Shown here one piece after another: positions 8,006 to 15,583 of a stretch of 64,000 bases of DNA; position 1 is the first letter of the stretch; every line of letters starts with the position of its first letter. Below the pieces are notes generated by a model. That model searched no databases, had not been told where the DNA came from, and saw only the letters and a list, made by a program, of their open reading frames with translations. The stretch comes from Hydrogenophaga sp. SL48 (GTDB taxonomy: Bacteria; Pseudomonadota; Gammaproteobacteria; Burkholderiales; Burkholderiaceae_C): assembly GCF_021729865.1 (NCBI RefSeq), contig NZ_CP063400.1, positions 992,001 through 1,056,000 on the forward strand, read 5' to 3'. Position numbers and translations under genes: made by a program.

Positions 8006-8998
8006 TCACAACTTGTTGATGCGGTCCAGCATGCCGGCGGGCCAGTCGGCCGCGAACTTGCTCTTGCCGTACTGCTCCAGCACGTGCTTGCGGAAGGCGG
8101 CCAGGTCGGGCGTGTACACGTCCAGGCCCTGCTGCTTCATGAAGGCTTCCTGCTCGGTGTCGTCCTTGAGCGCCTGGGCCGTCACGGCGGCGGCGAACTT
8201 GTCGGCCGCTTCCTGCACCGTCTTCTGCTGCGCCGGGCTCAGGCTGTTCCACTTGCTCAGGCTGATGGCGAACAGGTTGTTGGCGATCAGGTGGCCGGTC
8301 TTGACGATCTGCGAGCTGACCTCGTAGAACTTCATGCTCTTGACCGCGCCCATGGGGTTGTCCTGGCCGTCGATGGCGCCGGTCTGCAGCGCGGTGTAGA
8401 CCTCGGTGAAGGCCAGCGGCGAGGGGTTGGCGCCCATGGCGGTGCCCACGAACTGCCAGCCTTCGCCGGGCGGCATGCGCAGCTTGATGCCGGCCAGATC
8501 GGCCGGGGTCATGATCTTTTTCTTGGGCTTGAGGCCGACGTGGCGGGTGCCGATGTAGGGCACCGACAGCACCTTCAGGCCCATCTGCTTTTCCATCATG
8601 GCGAACAGCTCTTTGCCCACGTCGCTGTCAAACACCTTCTTCATGTGGAGGTGGTCGCGGAACACGTAGGGCGTGGTCACGATGCTCCAGGCCGGGACCT
8701 GCTTCTGCACGTCGAACGCGGCCAGGTTGGCCAGGTGCAGGTTGCCGCGCTGCATGGCGACCGGCTCGGTGCCTTGCTTGAACAGGGTGGCGCCGAAGTA
8801 GGGCTTGAAGTCGAAATCGGCGCCCAGGCCCTTGCCGAACACGTCTTTCAGGATCGCGGCGCGCGGGTCGGTTTCGGTGACGGTGTCCGAATAGATCAGC
8901 TCGATCTTGCCCTGGGCCAGGGACAGACCGGGCAGGGTGGCGGCGCACAGGGCGGTGGCGGCGCCGAGCAGCACGCGGCGGGTGAAGCGGTTGTTCAT
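8006..8998 (-). CDS. TRAP transporter solute-binding protein (DctP type), second system
   Basis: The periplasmic receptor of the second TRAP system, 330 residues. It begins MNNRFTRRVLLGAATALCAA, a signal peptide with RR that could use Sec or Tat, cleaved near SLAQG. Diagnostic residues include LAGIKLRMPPGEGW, with the ligand-binding Arg, and QTGAIDGQDNP. The ATG at 8998 has AGGAG about 6 nt upstream, which decides the start. It is the first gene of an operon that also encodes the membrane subunits, an esterase, a DUF3237 protein and a TetR regulator. Confidence 0.94.
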   Translation of the reverse strand: MNNRFTRRVLLGAATALCAATLPGLSLAQGKIELIYSDTVTETDPRAAILKDVFGKGLGADFDFKPYFGATLFKQGTEPVAMQRGNLHLANLAAFDVQKQVPAWSIVTTPYVFRDHLHMKKVFDSDVGKELFAMMEKQMGLKVLSVPYIGTRHVGLKPKKKIMTPADLAGIKLRMPPGEGWQFVGTAMGANPSPLAFTEVYTALQTGAIDGQDNPMGAVKSMKFYEVSSQIVKTGHLIANNLFAISLSKWNSLSPAQQKTVQEAADKFAAAVTAQALKDDTEQEAFMKQQGLDVYTPDLAAFRKHVLEQYGKSKFAADWPAGMLDRINKL

Positions 8999-9064
8999 GG
9001 GTGTCTCCTGGGGAAATGGGCGTTGGTCAACGGCGCGGCACAAGGAATTTCCGGCCGTTCAGAA

Positions 9065-9093
9065 ATAATGTACGAACCAGTTAATCCAGTCAA
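9065..9093 (-). promoter_or_regulatory. Promoter and operator site B of the second TRAP operon
   Basis: On the minus strand TTGACT (9088-9093) and CATTAT (9065-9070) are separated by exactly 17 nt, a good sigma-70 promoter. The operator-like motif AATGTAC-N6-GTTAATC (9067-9086) fills the spacer, so a bound repressor would block RNA polymerase. The core ACGAACCAGT is identical to that in site C. Confidence 0.72.
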
Positions 9094-9159
9094 CGGGAGC
9101 GGCGTAGGTGTTTTCCCGCTGGGTCGGCCGGGCGGGCCGCAGTCCCTGGAGCCGCTGGC

Positions 9160-9846
9160 TCAGAGCGCGAGCACGAAGCGCTCGACCATCTCGATCACGC
9201 TGCGGCGGCGCTGGGCCATCCAGTCGTCGCCGGCGGCGTCGAACTTGAAGATCAGGCCGAAGGTGTGGCGGTTGGAGACGTTGAAAAACGTCAGCGCCGA
9301 GATGGAGGCGTGGATATCCAGGGCGTTCAGGCCGGGACGGAACACGCCCTGTGCCACGCCGCGTTCGTAGAGCGAGCGGATGGCGGAAATCGCCGGCACG
9401 TTGAGCGCCTGGATGGCCGGGCTCTGCGCCAGGTACTGGCCCCGGTTGATGTTCTCGCCCATCACCAGGCGGATGTAGTTTTCGCTCAGGCGGTGGTGGT
9501 CGAAGGTGTAGGCGACCAGCTTGCGCAGGGCGTCGAGCGGCGCCAGGTCGTCCAGGTTCAGCTCCGCCTCGTGTGTCCGCATTTCCCGGTACGAGGCCTC
9601 CAGCACGGCGGTGTACAGACCTTCCTTGCTACCGAAGTAGTAGTAGATCATGCGCTTGCTGGTCTGGGTGGCGGCGGCGATCTCGTCGATGCGCGCGCCG
9701 GCCAGCCCCTTCTCGGCGAACTCCACCTGGGCCACGTCCAGGATGTTGGCCATGGTGCGGTCGGGGTCGTTGGTGCGCGTGGGCTCCTTCGCCGCCGACG
9801 TTTTGGCGCGAACCACGGGCCGCCGGGAATGTACTGGTTCGTTCAT
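9160..9846 (-). CDS. TetR-family transcriptional regulator, paralogue of the 3885-4562 gene
   Basis: A 228-residue TetR regulator. The DNA-binding region (about residues 35-75, with GLAGARIDEIAAATQTSKRM) is nearly the same as in the other TetR of this cluster, and the ligand domain keeps FDHHRLSENYIRLVMGENINRG. The two therefore probably recognise the same operator. The ATG at 9846 lies only 6 nt after a TATACT -10 hexamer, so the mRNA is probably leaderless, and operator site C covers the start codon. It ends 67 bp upstream of the dctP2 promoter. Confidence 0.92.
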   Translation of the reverse strand: MNEPVHSRRPVVRAKTSAAKEPTRTNDPDRTMANILDVAQVEFAEKGLAGARIDEIAAATQTSKRMIYYYFGSKEGLYTAVLEASYREMRTHEAELNLDDLAPLDALRKLVAYTFDHHRLSENYIRLVMGENINRGQYLAQSPAIQALNVPAISAIRSLYERGVAQGVFRPGLNALDIHASISALTFFNVSNRHTFGLIFKFDAAGDDWMAQRRRSVIEMVERFVLAL

Positions 9847-9858
9847 TTTGTCAGTATA
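9828..9858 (-). promoter_or_regulatory. Operator site C and -10 element over the tetR start
   Basis: AATGTAC-N6-GTTCATT (9828-9847) is the most symmetric of the three sites and overlaps the first codons of the tetR gene. A good -10, TATACT on the minus strand (9853-9858), places transcription initiation at or just before the ATG at 9846. No convincing -35 was found. The layout fits autorepression. Confidence 0.6.
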
Positions 9859-9996
9859 GGGTGGGCGTCTGGCGCAGGGCGCCCTGAAGCCCTGTGTGGC
9901 GCCCTGAAACAAGGCGTTTGACGCTGTTTCTCGGGGTTTACCCTGTACGATGCACCGCTGTTTCTGACATGTTGTCCCGCCCGGACACCCCACGCC

Positions 9997-11040
9997 ATGC
10001 CCCCAACCACCGCCCACGCCGCTGCGTCGGCTTTCTCGAAACGGCCCGTCGAGATGCCGACCGAACGCTGGAGCGGGCGGGTTCATCCCGACGGGCTGAA
10101 GCGTCCCGGTGGCCTGCTGATCGCGGCCCTGATGCAGGTGGCCGCGGAGCGGAATCTGTCGCTGGGCGAGCTGGCCACGGCGATGGGCGTGAGCTACTGG
10201 AGCCTGAGCCAGTTGCGCATCGGCTTTCGCCCCATTGAGTCGCTGGACGACGACATGGCCCAGGCCAGCGCCGCCTTGCTCGACCTGCCGCCTTTGACCA
10301 TCGAGCTGCTGGCGGGTCTGGTCGACCCGGCCGAGGCGCTGGCGTCGATGCCGCTGACGGGCGAAGACATCTGGCACCTGCGCCAGCTGCTGGACACCGA
10401 GCCGGCCGATCTGGTGCTGCTGCCCCCGCCCAACCGCGCGCGGCCCCTGCAGTCCCTGAGCGTGGACGAGCTGGCGGTGTTGCACCAGGGGCATGGCGGG
10501 AACGCCTCGGTGTGTGAAGCGGTGCGCGCGGAGCTGGCCTGCCGCCCGCTGTCGAAGACCGAGCGCCTGCGGGCCGCGCTGGGCGTGAACGCCGAGGCGG
10601 CTGACAAGCCTTTCTCAGCGGCACCGCATCCACCGCCCATCCTGCGCTGCGTGTGTTGCCAGAAGCGCCTGCGCATTCCGCTGCTGGACGCCCCCGGCGA
10701 GGTGCGCTGCCCGACCTGCCAGACCGAGTACGCGGTGCACTGGCAGGCCTCGGTGTGCCTGGTGCAACGCATTGAGGCGCCCGAGGCCGAGGGCGATGCT
10801 GAAGACAGCGGCGAGGGCGACGAAGCGTTGCTCGACGGCGCCGCCGAAACCACGCCCTGGTCCGTGCTCGGCCTGGAAGAGGGCAGCCCCTGGGACGCCG
10901 TCGAACGCGCGCGGCGCACCCTGCTGCAGCAGTACCACCCCGACCGCCTGGGCCACGTGCCGCCGCTGGTGCGGCAGCTCGCCGAGCGCGAGTTCAAGCG
11001 CGTGAGCGAGGCCTACGACGCGCTGAAGACACAGCGCTGA
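9997..11040 (+). CDS. J-domain protein with N-terminal HTH-like region and zinc ribbon
   Basis: A 347-residue protein of unusual architecture. Residues about 35-90 (LIAALMQVAAERNLSLGELATAMGVSYWSLSQLRIG) resemble an XRE-type helix-turn-helix. At about 218-242, two CxxC pairs (CVCCQKRL and CPTCQTEY) look like a zinc ribbon. An acidic linker then leads to a C-terminal J-domain (about 285-347) with the HPD motif in QQYHPDRLGH, which in known J-proteins stimulates DnaK. J-domains are usually N-terminal, so the C-terminal position is notable. It is monocistronic and convergent with the CoA-transferase. The client is unknown. Confidence 0.85.
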   Translation: MPPTTAHAAASAFSKRPVEMPTERWSGRVHPDGLKRPGGLLIAALMQVAAERNLSLGELATAMGVSYWSLSQLRIGFRPIESLDDDMAQASAALLDLPPLTIELLAGLVDPAEALASMPLTGEDIWHLRQLLDTEPADLVLLPPPNRARPLQSLSVDELAVLHQGHGGNASVCEAVRAELACRPLSKTERLRAALGVNAEAADKPFSAAPHPPPILRCVCCQKRLRIPLLDAPGEVRCPTCQTEYAVHWQASVCLVQRIEAPEAEGDAEDSGEGDEALLDGAAETTPWSVLGLEEGSPWDAVERARRTLLQQYHPDRLGHVPPLVRQLAEREFKRVSEAYDALKTQR

Positions 11041-11053
11041 GTCGCTGCCACCC

Positions 11054-11140
11054 AGGGCACCGCCGGGCCGCCCTTCGACAAGCTCAGGACGGACGGCCAG
11101 TGTCGCCCCCTGGGGGGTAGCGCGCAGCGCTGCGGGGGGG
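11054..11140 (-). repeat. Dispersed intergenic repeat, copy 4 (composite)
   Basis: This copy lies between two convergent genes. It has the usual CACCGCCGGGCCG start and a CGCCCCCTGGGGGGTAGCGCG hairpin, but the middle is replaced by a TTCGACAAGCTCAGGAC segment. It is therefore a composite of two intergenic repeat types. Confidence 0.65.
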
Positions 11141-11145
11141 GCACT

Positions 11146-12723
11146 TCAAACCGCCGTGAAGTGCGCGGCGTCCATCACTTTCAGGTCTTTCGCCACCAGT
11201 GGCACAAAGTCCATCTGGTCCAGGATGTCGCGCTGCAGGTCGATGCCCGGCGCGATCTCGAACAGTTCGATGCCCTGCGGCGTGAGGCGGAAGCTGCCGC
11301 GCTCGGTGAGGTACAGCACCTCCTGCCCACGCACCAGGCCCTGCGGGCCGCTGAAGGTGATCTGGTCGACCTGCTTCACGAGCTTTTTGACCGCGCCCTG
11401 CTGCAGCACGCGCATCTGGCCGTCGCCGGTTTGCAGCTTCACGCCCTTGGCCGCGAGCGTGCCGCAGAACACCACCTTCTTCGCGTTCTGCGCGATGTCG
11501 ATGAAGCCGCCGGGGCCGACGGTGACGCCGCCCAGGCGCGAGACGTTGACGCTGCCTTCGGCGTCGAATTCGCCGAAGCCCAGGCAGGCCACGTCCAGCC
11601 CGCCGCCGCCGTAGAAGTCGAACTGCGTCGCCGCGTCGAGCATGGCCGTGGCGTTGCGCGCGTAGCCGAACAGCACGCCGTCCATCAGCGTGCCACCGTA
11701 GGTGCCATGTTCGATGGTCTGGTAGATGCGGTGCTGCTCGTTGCGCGCCGCGATCAGCTTGGCCACCGCGTCGGGCACGCCCACGCCGTAGTTGATGACC
11801 GGGCGCGCCTTGCCGGTGTTGAAGAGTTCGACGTGCGCACGGCGCGCCACGGCCTGGCGTTCGCTGAAGGCTTCCTGTGATGCGGCGAGTTCGCGCGCAT
11901 GGTCCTCGGCTTCGCTGGCCGCGCGGGCCTCGCCGGTCAGTTCGCCGCTGAGGGCCGGGTCGAACGGGATGTGATAGCTGGTCTGCTGCGCCGGGTCCAC
12001 CACGATGGCGTCCACCCAGGCCGAGGGGATGCGCACTTCGCGCGCCTTGAGCGCGCCTTTCGGCAAGCGTTCCTTGACCTGCACGATCACCGTGCCGCCG
12101 CTGTTGCGCGCGGCCAATGCGAGCGACTGCGCATCGAGGTTCGCGGCTTCGTGTTCGAAGCTGATGTTGCCGTCTTCATCGGCCGCGCTGGCGCGCACGA
12201 TGGCGACGTGGATGGGGAAGGGCTTGTAGCGCAGCCACTCGCGGCCATCGATCTGGATCACCTCGGCGAGGTCGTCTTTCGCGGCGTCGTTCATGCGACC
12301 GCCGCCAAAGCGCGGGTCGCAGACCGTGCCCAGGCCGACGTGGCTGATCAGGCCGGGCCGGCCGGCGCCGATCTCGCGCATGAGCTGGCTGCTCACGCCG
12401 CCGGGCAGGATGTAGGCCTGAATCTTGTTGTCCAGCGCGAGCTGCTGCATCGCGGGCGACCACACCCAGTGGCCGCCGACGACCTTCTTCACCAGGCCTT
12501 CGTGCGCGAAGCAGTTCATGCCCTTGGTCTTCTTGTCGCCGATGCCCAGCGCGTGCATCACCGTGAGATTGCGCGGTTGCTGGGTGGACAGGTAGCGCGC
12601 CTGCACAGCTTCGAATACATGGGTCGCCTCCATCAGGCCGCCGCCGCCGCCCATGAGGCCCACGGTGTCGCCGTCCTGGATCAGGTTCGCGGCCTCGGCG
12701 GCCGTCATGAATTTGCTGCTCAT
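11146..12723 (-). CDS. Family I acyl-CoA:carboxylate CoA-transferase (fused alpha-beta)
   Basis: Transfers CoA between an acyl-CoA donor and a carboxylate, activating an acid for oxidation. The 525-residue length matches single-chain family I enzymes (YdiF or propionate CoA-transferase type), in which both subunits are fused. The N-terminal half has GDTVGLMGGGGG. The second half carries the probable catalytic Glu at about residue 338 in the EHGTYGG motif, followed by GGGGLDVACLGFGEFD. It is the last gene of the minus-strand operon, 13 nt after the acyl-CoA dehydrogenase, suggesting that both act on the same acyl-CoA. Confidence 0.9.
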   Translation of the reverse strand: MSSKFMTAAEAANLIQDGDTVGLMGGGGGLMEATHVFEAVQARYLSTQQPRNLTVMHALGIGDKKTKGMNCFAHEGLVKKVVGGHWVWSPAMQQLALDNKIQAYILPGGVSSQLMREIGAGRPGLISHVGLGTVCDPRFGGGRMNDAAKDDLAEVIQIDGREWLRYKPFPIHVAIVRASAADEDGNISFEHEAANLDAQSLALAARNSGGTVIVQVKERLPKGALKAREVRIPSAWVDAIVVDPAQQTSYHIPFDPALSGELTGEARAASEAEDHARELAASQEAFSERQAVARRAHVELFNTGKARPVINYGVGVPDAVAKLIAARNEQHRIYQTIEHGTYGGTLMDGVLFGYARNATAMLDAATQFDFYGGGGLDVACLGFGEFDAEGSVNVSRLGGVTVGPGGFIDIAQNAKKVVFCGTLAAKGVKLQTGDGQMRVLQQGAVKKLVKQVDQITFSGPQGLVRGQEVLYLTERGSFRLTPQGIELFEIAPGIDLQRDILDQMDFVPLVAKDLKVMDAAHFTAV

Positions 12724-12736
12724 CGTGTGTCCCCGT

Positions 12737-13900
12737 TCAGCGGTTCACGTCGAACAGCACGGCGCCTTTTTTCAGCGCGCTCTTGGCGATCACGCCGCGG
12801 TGAATCTCCGATGTGCCGTCGAAGATGCGGTAGATGCGCGCGTCGCGGTAGTAGCGCTCGATCGGCAGCTCCTTGCAGAAACCCATGCCGCCGAACACCT
12901 GCACCGCGCGGTCCACCACGCGGCCCAGGGTCTCGGCCGCGTGCACCTTGACCATGGCGATCTGCTCGCGTGCGTCCAGGCCCTGGTCCAGCATCCAGGC
13001 GGCGTGGTAGACCATCCAGCGCGCGGCGTTGATCTCGATCACGCTGTCGGCCAGCATCTGCTGGACCATCTGGAAGTCGCCGATACGGGTGTTGAACTGT
13101 TTGCGGTCGTTGGCGTAGGTCAGCATCAGCTCGCACACGTGCGTGGCCTTGCCCACGGCGCGCGCGCCCACCTGGGCCAGGCGCACCACGTTGAGCGCGC
13201 CCATGGCCAGCTTGAAGCCCTGGCCCTGCTCGCCGAGCAGGGTGGCGTCGTCCAGCACCACGTTGTCGAAGAACAGCTCCAGGTGCGGCGTGCCACGGAT
13301 GCCCATCATGGCCTGGTCCTTGCCGACGGTGAAGCCGGGCAGGCCCTTGTCGACCATGAACATGCTGATCTCTTTTTCACCCGTCTTGGCCGAGACCAGG
13401 AAGAAGTCGGACCAGATGCCGTCGCTGATGAAGTGTTTGCTGCCGTTGAGCACCCACTGGCCTTGCTCGTTGCGTTTGGCGTGGGTCTTGATGCCCGCGG
13501 CGTCCGACCCCGCGCCCGATTCGGTGATGGTGATGGCGCAGGTGCGGATGCCTTCCACGGCGGGTTTGAGCCAGCGCTCGACCTGCTCGCCCTTGCAGTG
13601 CAGCAGCGGTTCGTAGACGTTGCCGAAGGCGCGGCGGATCAGCATGTCGCTGGTGTGGCCGAACTGCTCTTCGCAGATGATGCGGTCCAGGTTGGACAGG
13701 CCGCCACCGCCGAGTTCGGCCGGCATGTTGAGCGCGTAGAGGCCCAGCTCCTTGGCTTTGGCGTGGATGCGGCGGGCGTCGGCGTCGGGCAGCGCGCCGG
13801 AGTTTTCCAGCGCATCTTCCAGCGGGTGCAGTTCTTCGGCGATGAAGCGACGGATGGTATCGATCATCATTTTCTGTTCGTCGTTGAGTGCGAAATCCAT
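12737..13900 (-). CDS. Acyl-CoA dehydrogenase
   Basis: An FAD enzyme that makes an alpha,beta-unsaturated acyl-CoA. The 387-residue protein has standard blocks: TCAITITESGAGSDAAGIKT for FAD and substrate binding, KHFISDG, QMLADSVIEINAARWMVYHA, and the C-terminal RYYRDARIYRIFDGTSEIHR. At the position that usually holds the catalytic Glu (Y/F-E-G-T), this protein has Asp (FDGTSEI). Some subfamilies use Asp there or place the base on another helix, so activity is not excluded. It is coupled to a CoA-transferase and follows a TIM-barrel gene in the same direction. Confidence 0.92.
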   Translation of the reverse strand: MDFALNDEQKMMIDTIRRFIAEELHPLEDALENSGALPDADARRIHAKAKELGLYALNMPAELGGGGLSNLDRIICEEQFGHTSDMLIRRAFGNVYEPLLHCKGEQVERWLKPAVEGIRTCAITITESGAGSDAAGIKTHAKRNEQGQWVLNGSKHFISDGIWSDFFLVSAKTGEKEISMFMVDKGLPGFTVGKDQAMMGIRGTPHLELFFDNVVLDDATLLGEQGQGFKLAMGALNVVRLAQVGARAVGKATHVCELMLTYANDRKQFNTRIGDFQMVQQMLADSVIEINAARWMVYHAAWMLDQGLDAREQIAMVKVHAAETLGRVVDRAVQVFGGMGFCKELPIERYYRDARIYRIFDGTSEIHRGVIAKSALKKGAVLFDVNR

Positions 13901-13935
13901 GGGGTTCTTTCGAGAGGGGTGAAGTTGGCTTATCC

Positions 13936-14018
13936 GGGGACACCGCCGGGCCGGCTTTGCCGGACGGCTGGTGTCGCCCCCTTGAGGGGGTGGCGCGAAG
14001 CGCCGCAGGGGTGGGCCA
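13936..14018 (-). repeat. Dispersed intergenic repeat, copy 5
   Basis: A full copy with CGCCGGGCCGGCTTTGCCGG, CCCCCTTGAGGGGG and a GGCGCGAAGCGCCGC tail. It sits between the TIM-barrel gene and the acyl-CoA dehydrogenase gene, directly after the stop codon of the possible 23-residue ORF at 14021. Confidence 0.7.
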
Positions 14019-14020
14019 TT

Positions 14021-14092
14021 TCAAGCACTGCTGAACCAGCGGGCGCCGAAGAAGAACGGCAGACGGGAAATGCGATCAAAACCAATCACCAT
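14021..14092 (-). CDS. Possible 23-residue peptide
   Basis: A short reading frame, MVIGFDRISRLPFFFGARWF plus SSA, starts with ATG at 14092 and has GGAGA five nt upstream on the minus strand. It begins 12 nt after the stop of the TIM-barrel gene and ends exactly where a dispersed-repeat copy begins. It is hydrophobic-aromatic with basic residues, and I do not recognise it. The ribosome site and fit between genes argue for translation; the length makes this uncertain. Confidence 0.35.
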   Translation of the reverse strand: MVIGFDRISRLPFFFGARWFSSA

Positions 14093-14104
14093 GGATGTCT
14101 CCGT

Positions 14105-14920
14105 TCAGCCGTTCTGCTCGACAAACGGACGGCTTGCGGCCATGCAGAGTGCGGCCCATTCGCCGGGGTCTGCGGTCTTCTCGCGCTCCAGGTTCACCAC
14201 CTCCACGCTCACCGGCAGGTCGGCGGGCAGGGCATCGAACAGGCCTTGCACATCGATGGTTCCGTCGCCGGGCAGCAGGCGTTCACAGCGCGCGGTGTGG
14301 ATCATTTCTTCGACCGTGAAGTGCGTGCCGGCCACGGCGTCGCAGATCTGCGCGTAGTGCAGCAGCTCGCGCGGGATGGCGCGGATGTCGTCCAGTGTGG
14401 TGGTGGAGCGGCCGAAGTGCAGCGCGTCGACCAGGATGCCGGCGTTGGCGGGTGAGCCTGCGTTCTGCACGATGCGCAGGGCCGACTTCGCGTCCTTCAC
14501 CGCCGTCCAGGGCATGAACTCGAGGTCGGCCGTCAGGCCGTAGGGCCGCATCACCTCGCACAGACGGGCGTAGTTCTGTGTCAGGCGCGCTTCGTCGAGG
14601 TCGTCACCGGCCACCAGGATGGCCTTGGCTTTCAACGCCGCGCAGGCGTCGTAGAGCGCATCCCAGGTGTGCGGGTCGAAGCCTTCGCCGATGCGGATGA
14701 TCTCCACGTCGAAGATCCCGACGCCGGTGTCGGCCATCACGGCCTGTGTTTCCTTCAGCACCTCGGGTTTACCGAGCAGGAACTGCTGCGGTGCGCCCGG
14801 CGCGTTCGGCCAAAGGCGCAGGCCGACGTACTGGTAGCCGTTGGCTGCGGCGATCCGCACCGCCTCGGGCGGCGTGCAGCGGTGCGAACTCAGGTAAGCG
14901 AGGGAATGAACGCGGGCCAT
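14105..14920 (-). CDS. Sugar phosphate isomerase/epimerase-like TIM-barrel protein
   Basis: A 271-residue protein of the xylose isomerase-like TIM-barrel superfamily, which includes sugar epimerases, inosose dehydratases and 3-dehydroshikimate dehydratases. Visible metal-site candidates are the Glu in VEIIRIGEGFD, the Asp/Glu in DLEFMPW, and the Asp and His in GILVDALHFGRS, with a final VSVEVVNLERE. It starts with MARVHSLAYLSSHRCTPPEAV. It lies 7 nt from the NIPSNAP gene. The substrate is unknown; a dehydroshikimate dehydratase role would fit the AroE-like and AroQ genes nearby but is speculative. Confidence 0.85.
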   Translation of the reverse strand: MARVHSLAYLSSHRCTPPEAVRIAAANGYQYVGLRLWPNAPGAPQQFLLGKPEVLKETQAVMADTGVGIFDVEIIRIGEGFDPHTWDALYDACAALKAKAILVAGDDLDEARLTQNYARLCEVMRPYGLTADLEFMPWTAVKDAKSALRIVQNAGSPANAGILVDALHFGRSTTTLDDIRAIPRELLHYAQICDAVAGTHFTVEEMIHTARCERLLPGDGTIDVQGLFDALPADLPVSVEVVNLEREKTADPGEWAALCMAASRPFVEQNG

Positions 14921-14927
14921 GTTCAGC

Positions 14928-15554
14928 TCACTTCAAGGGCGACACCGCGGTGGGCATCGCGATGGTCGAGACCATGTTGGTGGTCAGGTGCGCCGGCCCG
15001 CCCTTGGGCGGCCAGATGCTCTGGGCCACCGCGTCGGCGCGGGCCTTGCTGCGCGCGTCCAGCGAGGGGTAGGCCCAGATGTTGGTGAAGCGCAGGGGGC
15101 CGTCGAGCGCGACCATGGCGACCACGCAGGGCGAGAGCTGGTCGCGTGCCGGCACGTGCTGTTCCCAGAGGTCAATGGTGGGCAACACGCCGCCCGGCTT
15201 GATGCCGTAGGTGCGGATCTCGTACACCGGGCCGGTGATGCCGCTCTCGGCGCTGGGGCGCACCGGCTTCATCCACGGGAAGCCTTTGTAGCTGTGCTGC
15301 TCCAGGGTCTGGAAGATGTCGCCACAGCCGAAGGGCGATGCGCTGTGCTGCGTGCGCTCACGTTCGGCCTGCAGGTCGGCGAGCGACGCAAAGCCACGCA
15401 GCACGATCATCTGGTTGAGCTGGCCGATGTCGGTGAACCAGCAGGCGAGCAGCTCGCCCTTCGCTTCGGGCGCTGTGCAGTAGGCCTGCACGTTCTGGGC
15501 GGCCGTGCCGGCGGTGCCGAACGGCAGGGTCATGGTGGCGAGTTCGTAGTGCAT
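14928..15554 (-). CDS. NIPSNAP family protein
   Basis: A 208-residue protein with two ferredoxin-like halves of the NIPSNAP/dimeric alpha-beta barrel type, including VYEIRTYGIKPGGVLPTIDL and LRFTNIWAYPSLDAR in the second half. The ATG at 15554 is preferred over an upstream start because a GAGGAC ribosome site lies about 7 nt before it. Biochemical function is generally unknown in this family. It lies about 30 nt downstream of a KstD-like flavoprotein, and the same pair occurs at 27494-29580, suggesting a functional partnership with that enzyme type. Confidence 0.86.
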   Translation of the reverse strand: MHYELATMTLPFGTAGTAAQNVQAYCTAPEAKGELLACWFTDIGQLNQMIVLRGFASLADLQAERERTQHSASPFGCGDIFQTLEQHSYKGFPWMKPVRPSAESGITGPVYEIRTYGIKPGGVLPTIDLWEQHVPARDQLSPCVVAMVALDGPLRFTNIWAYPSLDARSKARADAVAQSIWPPKGGPAHLTTNMVSTIAMPTAVSPLK

Positions 15555-15583
15555 GTGGGGTGTCCTCGGTTGGGTGGTGTCTG

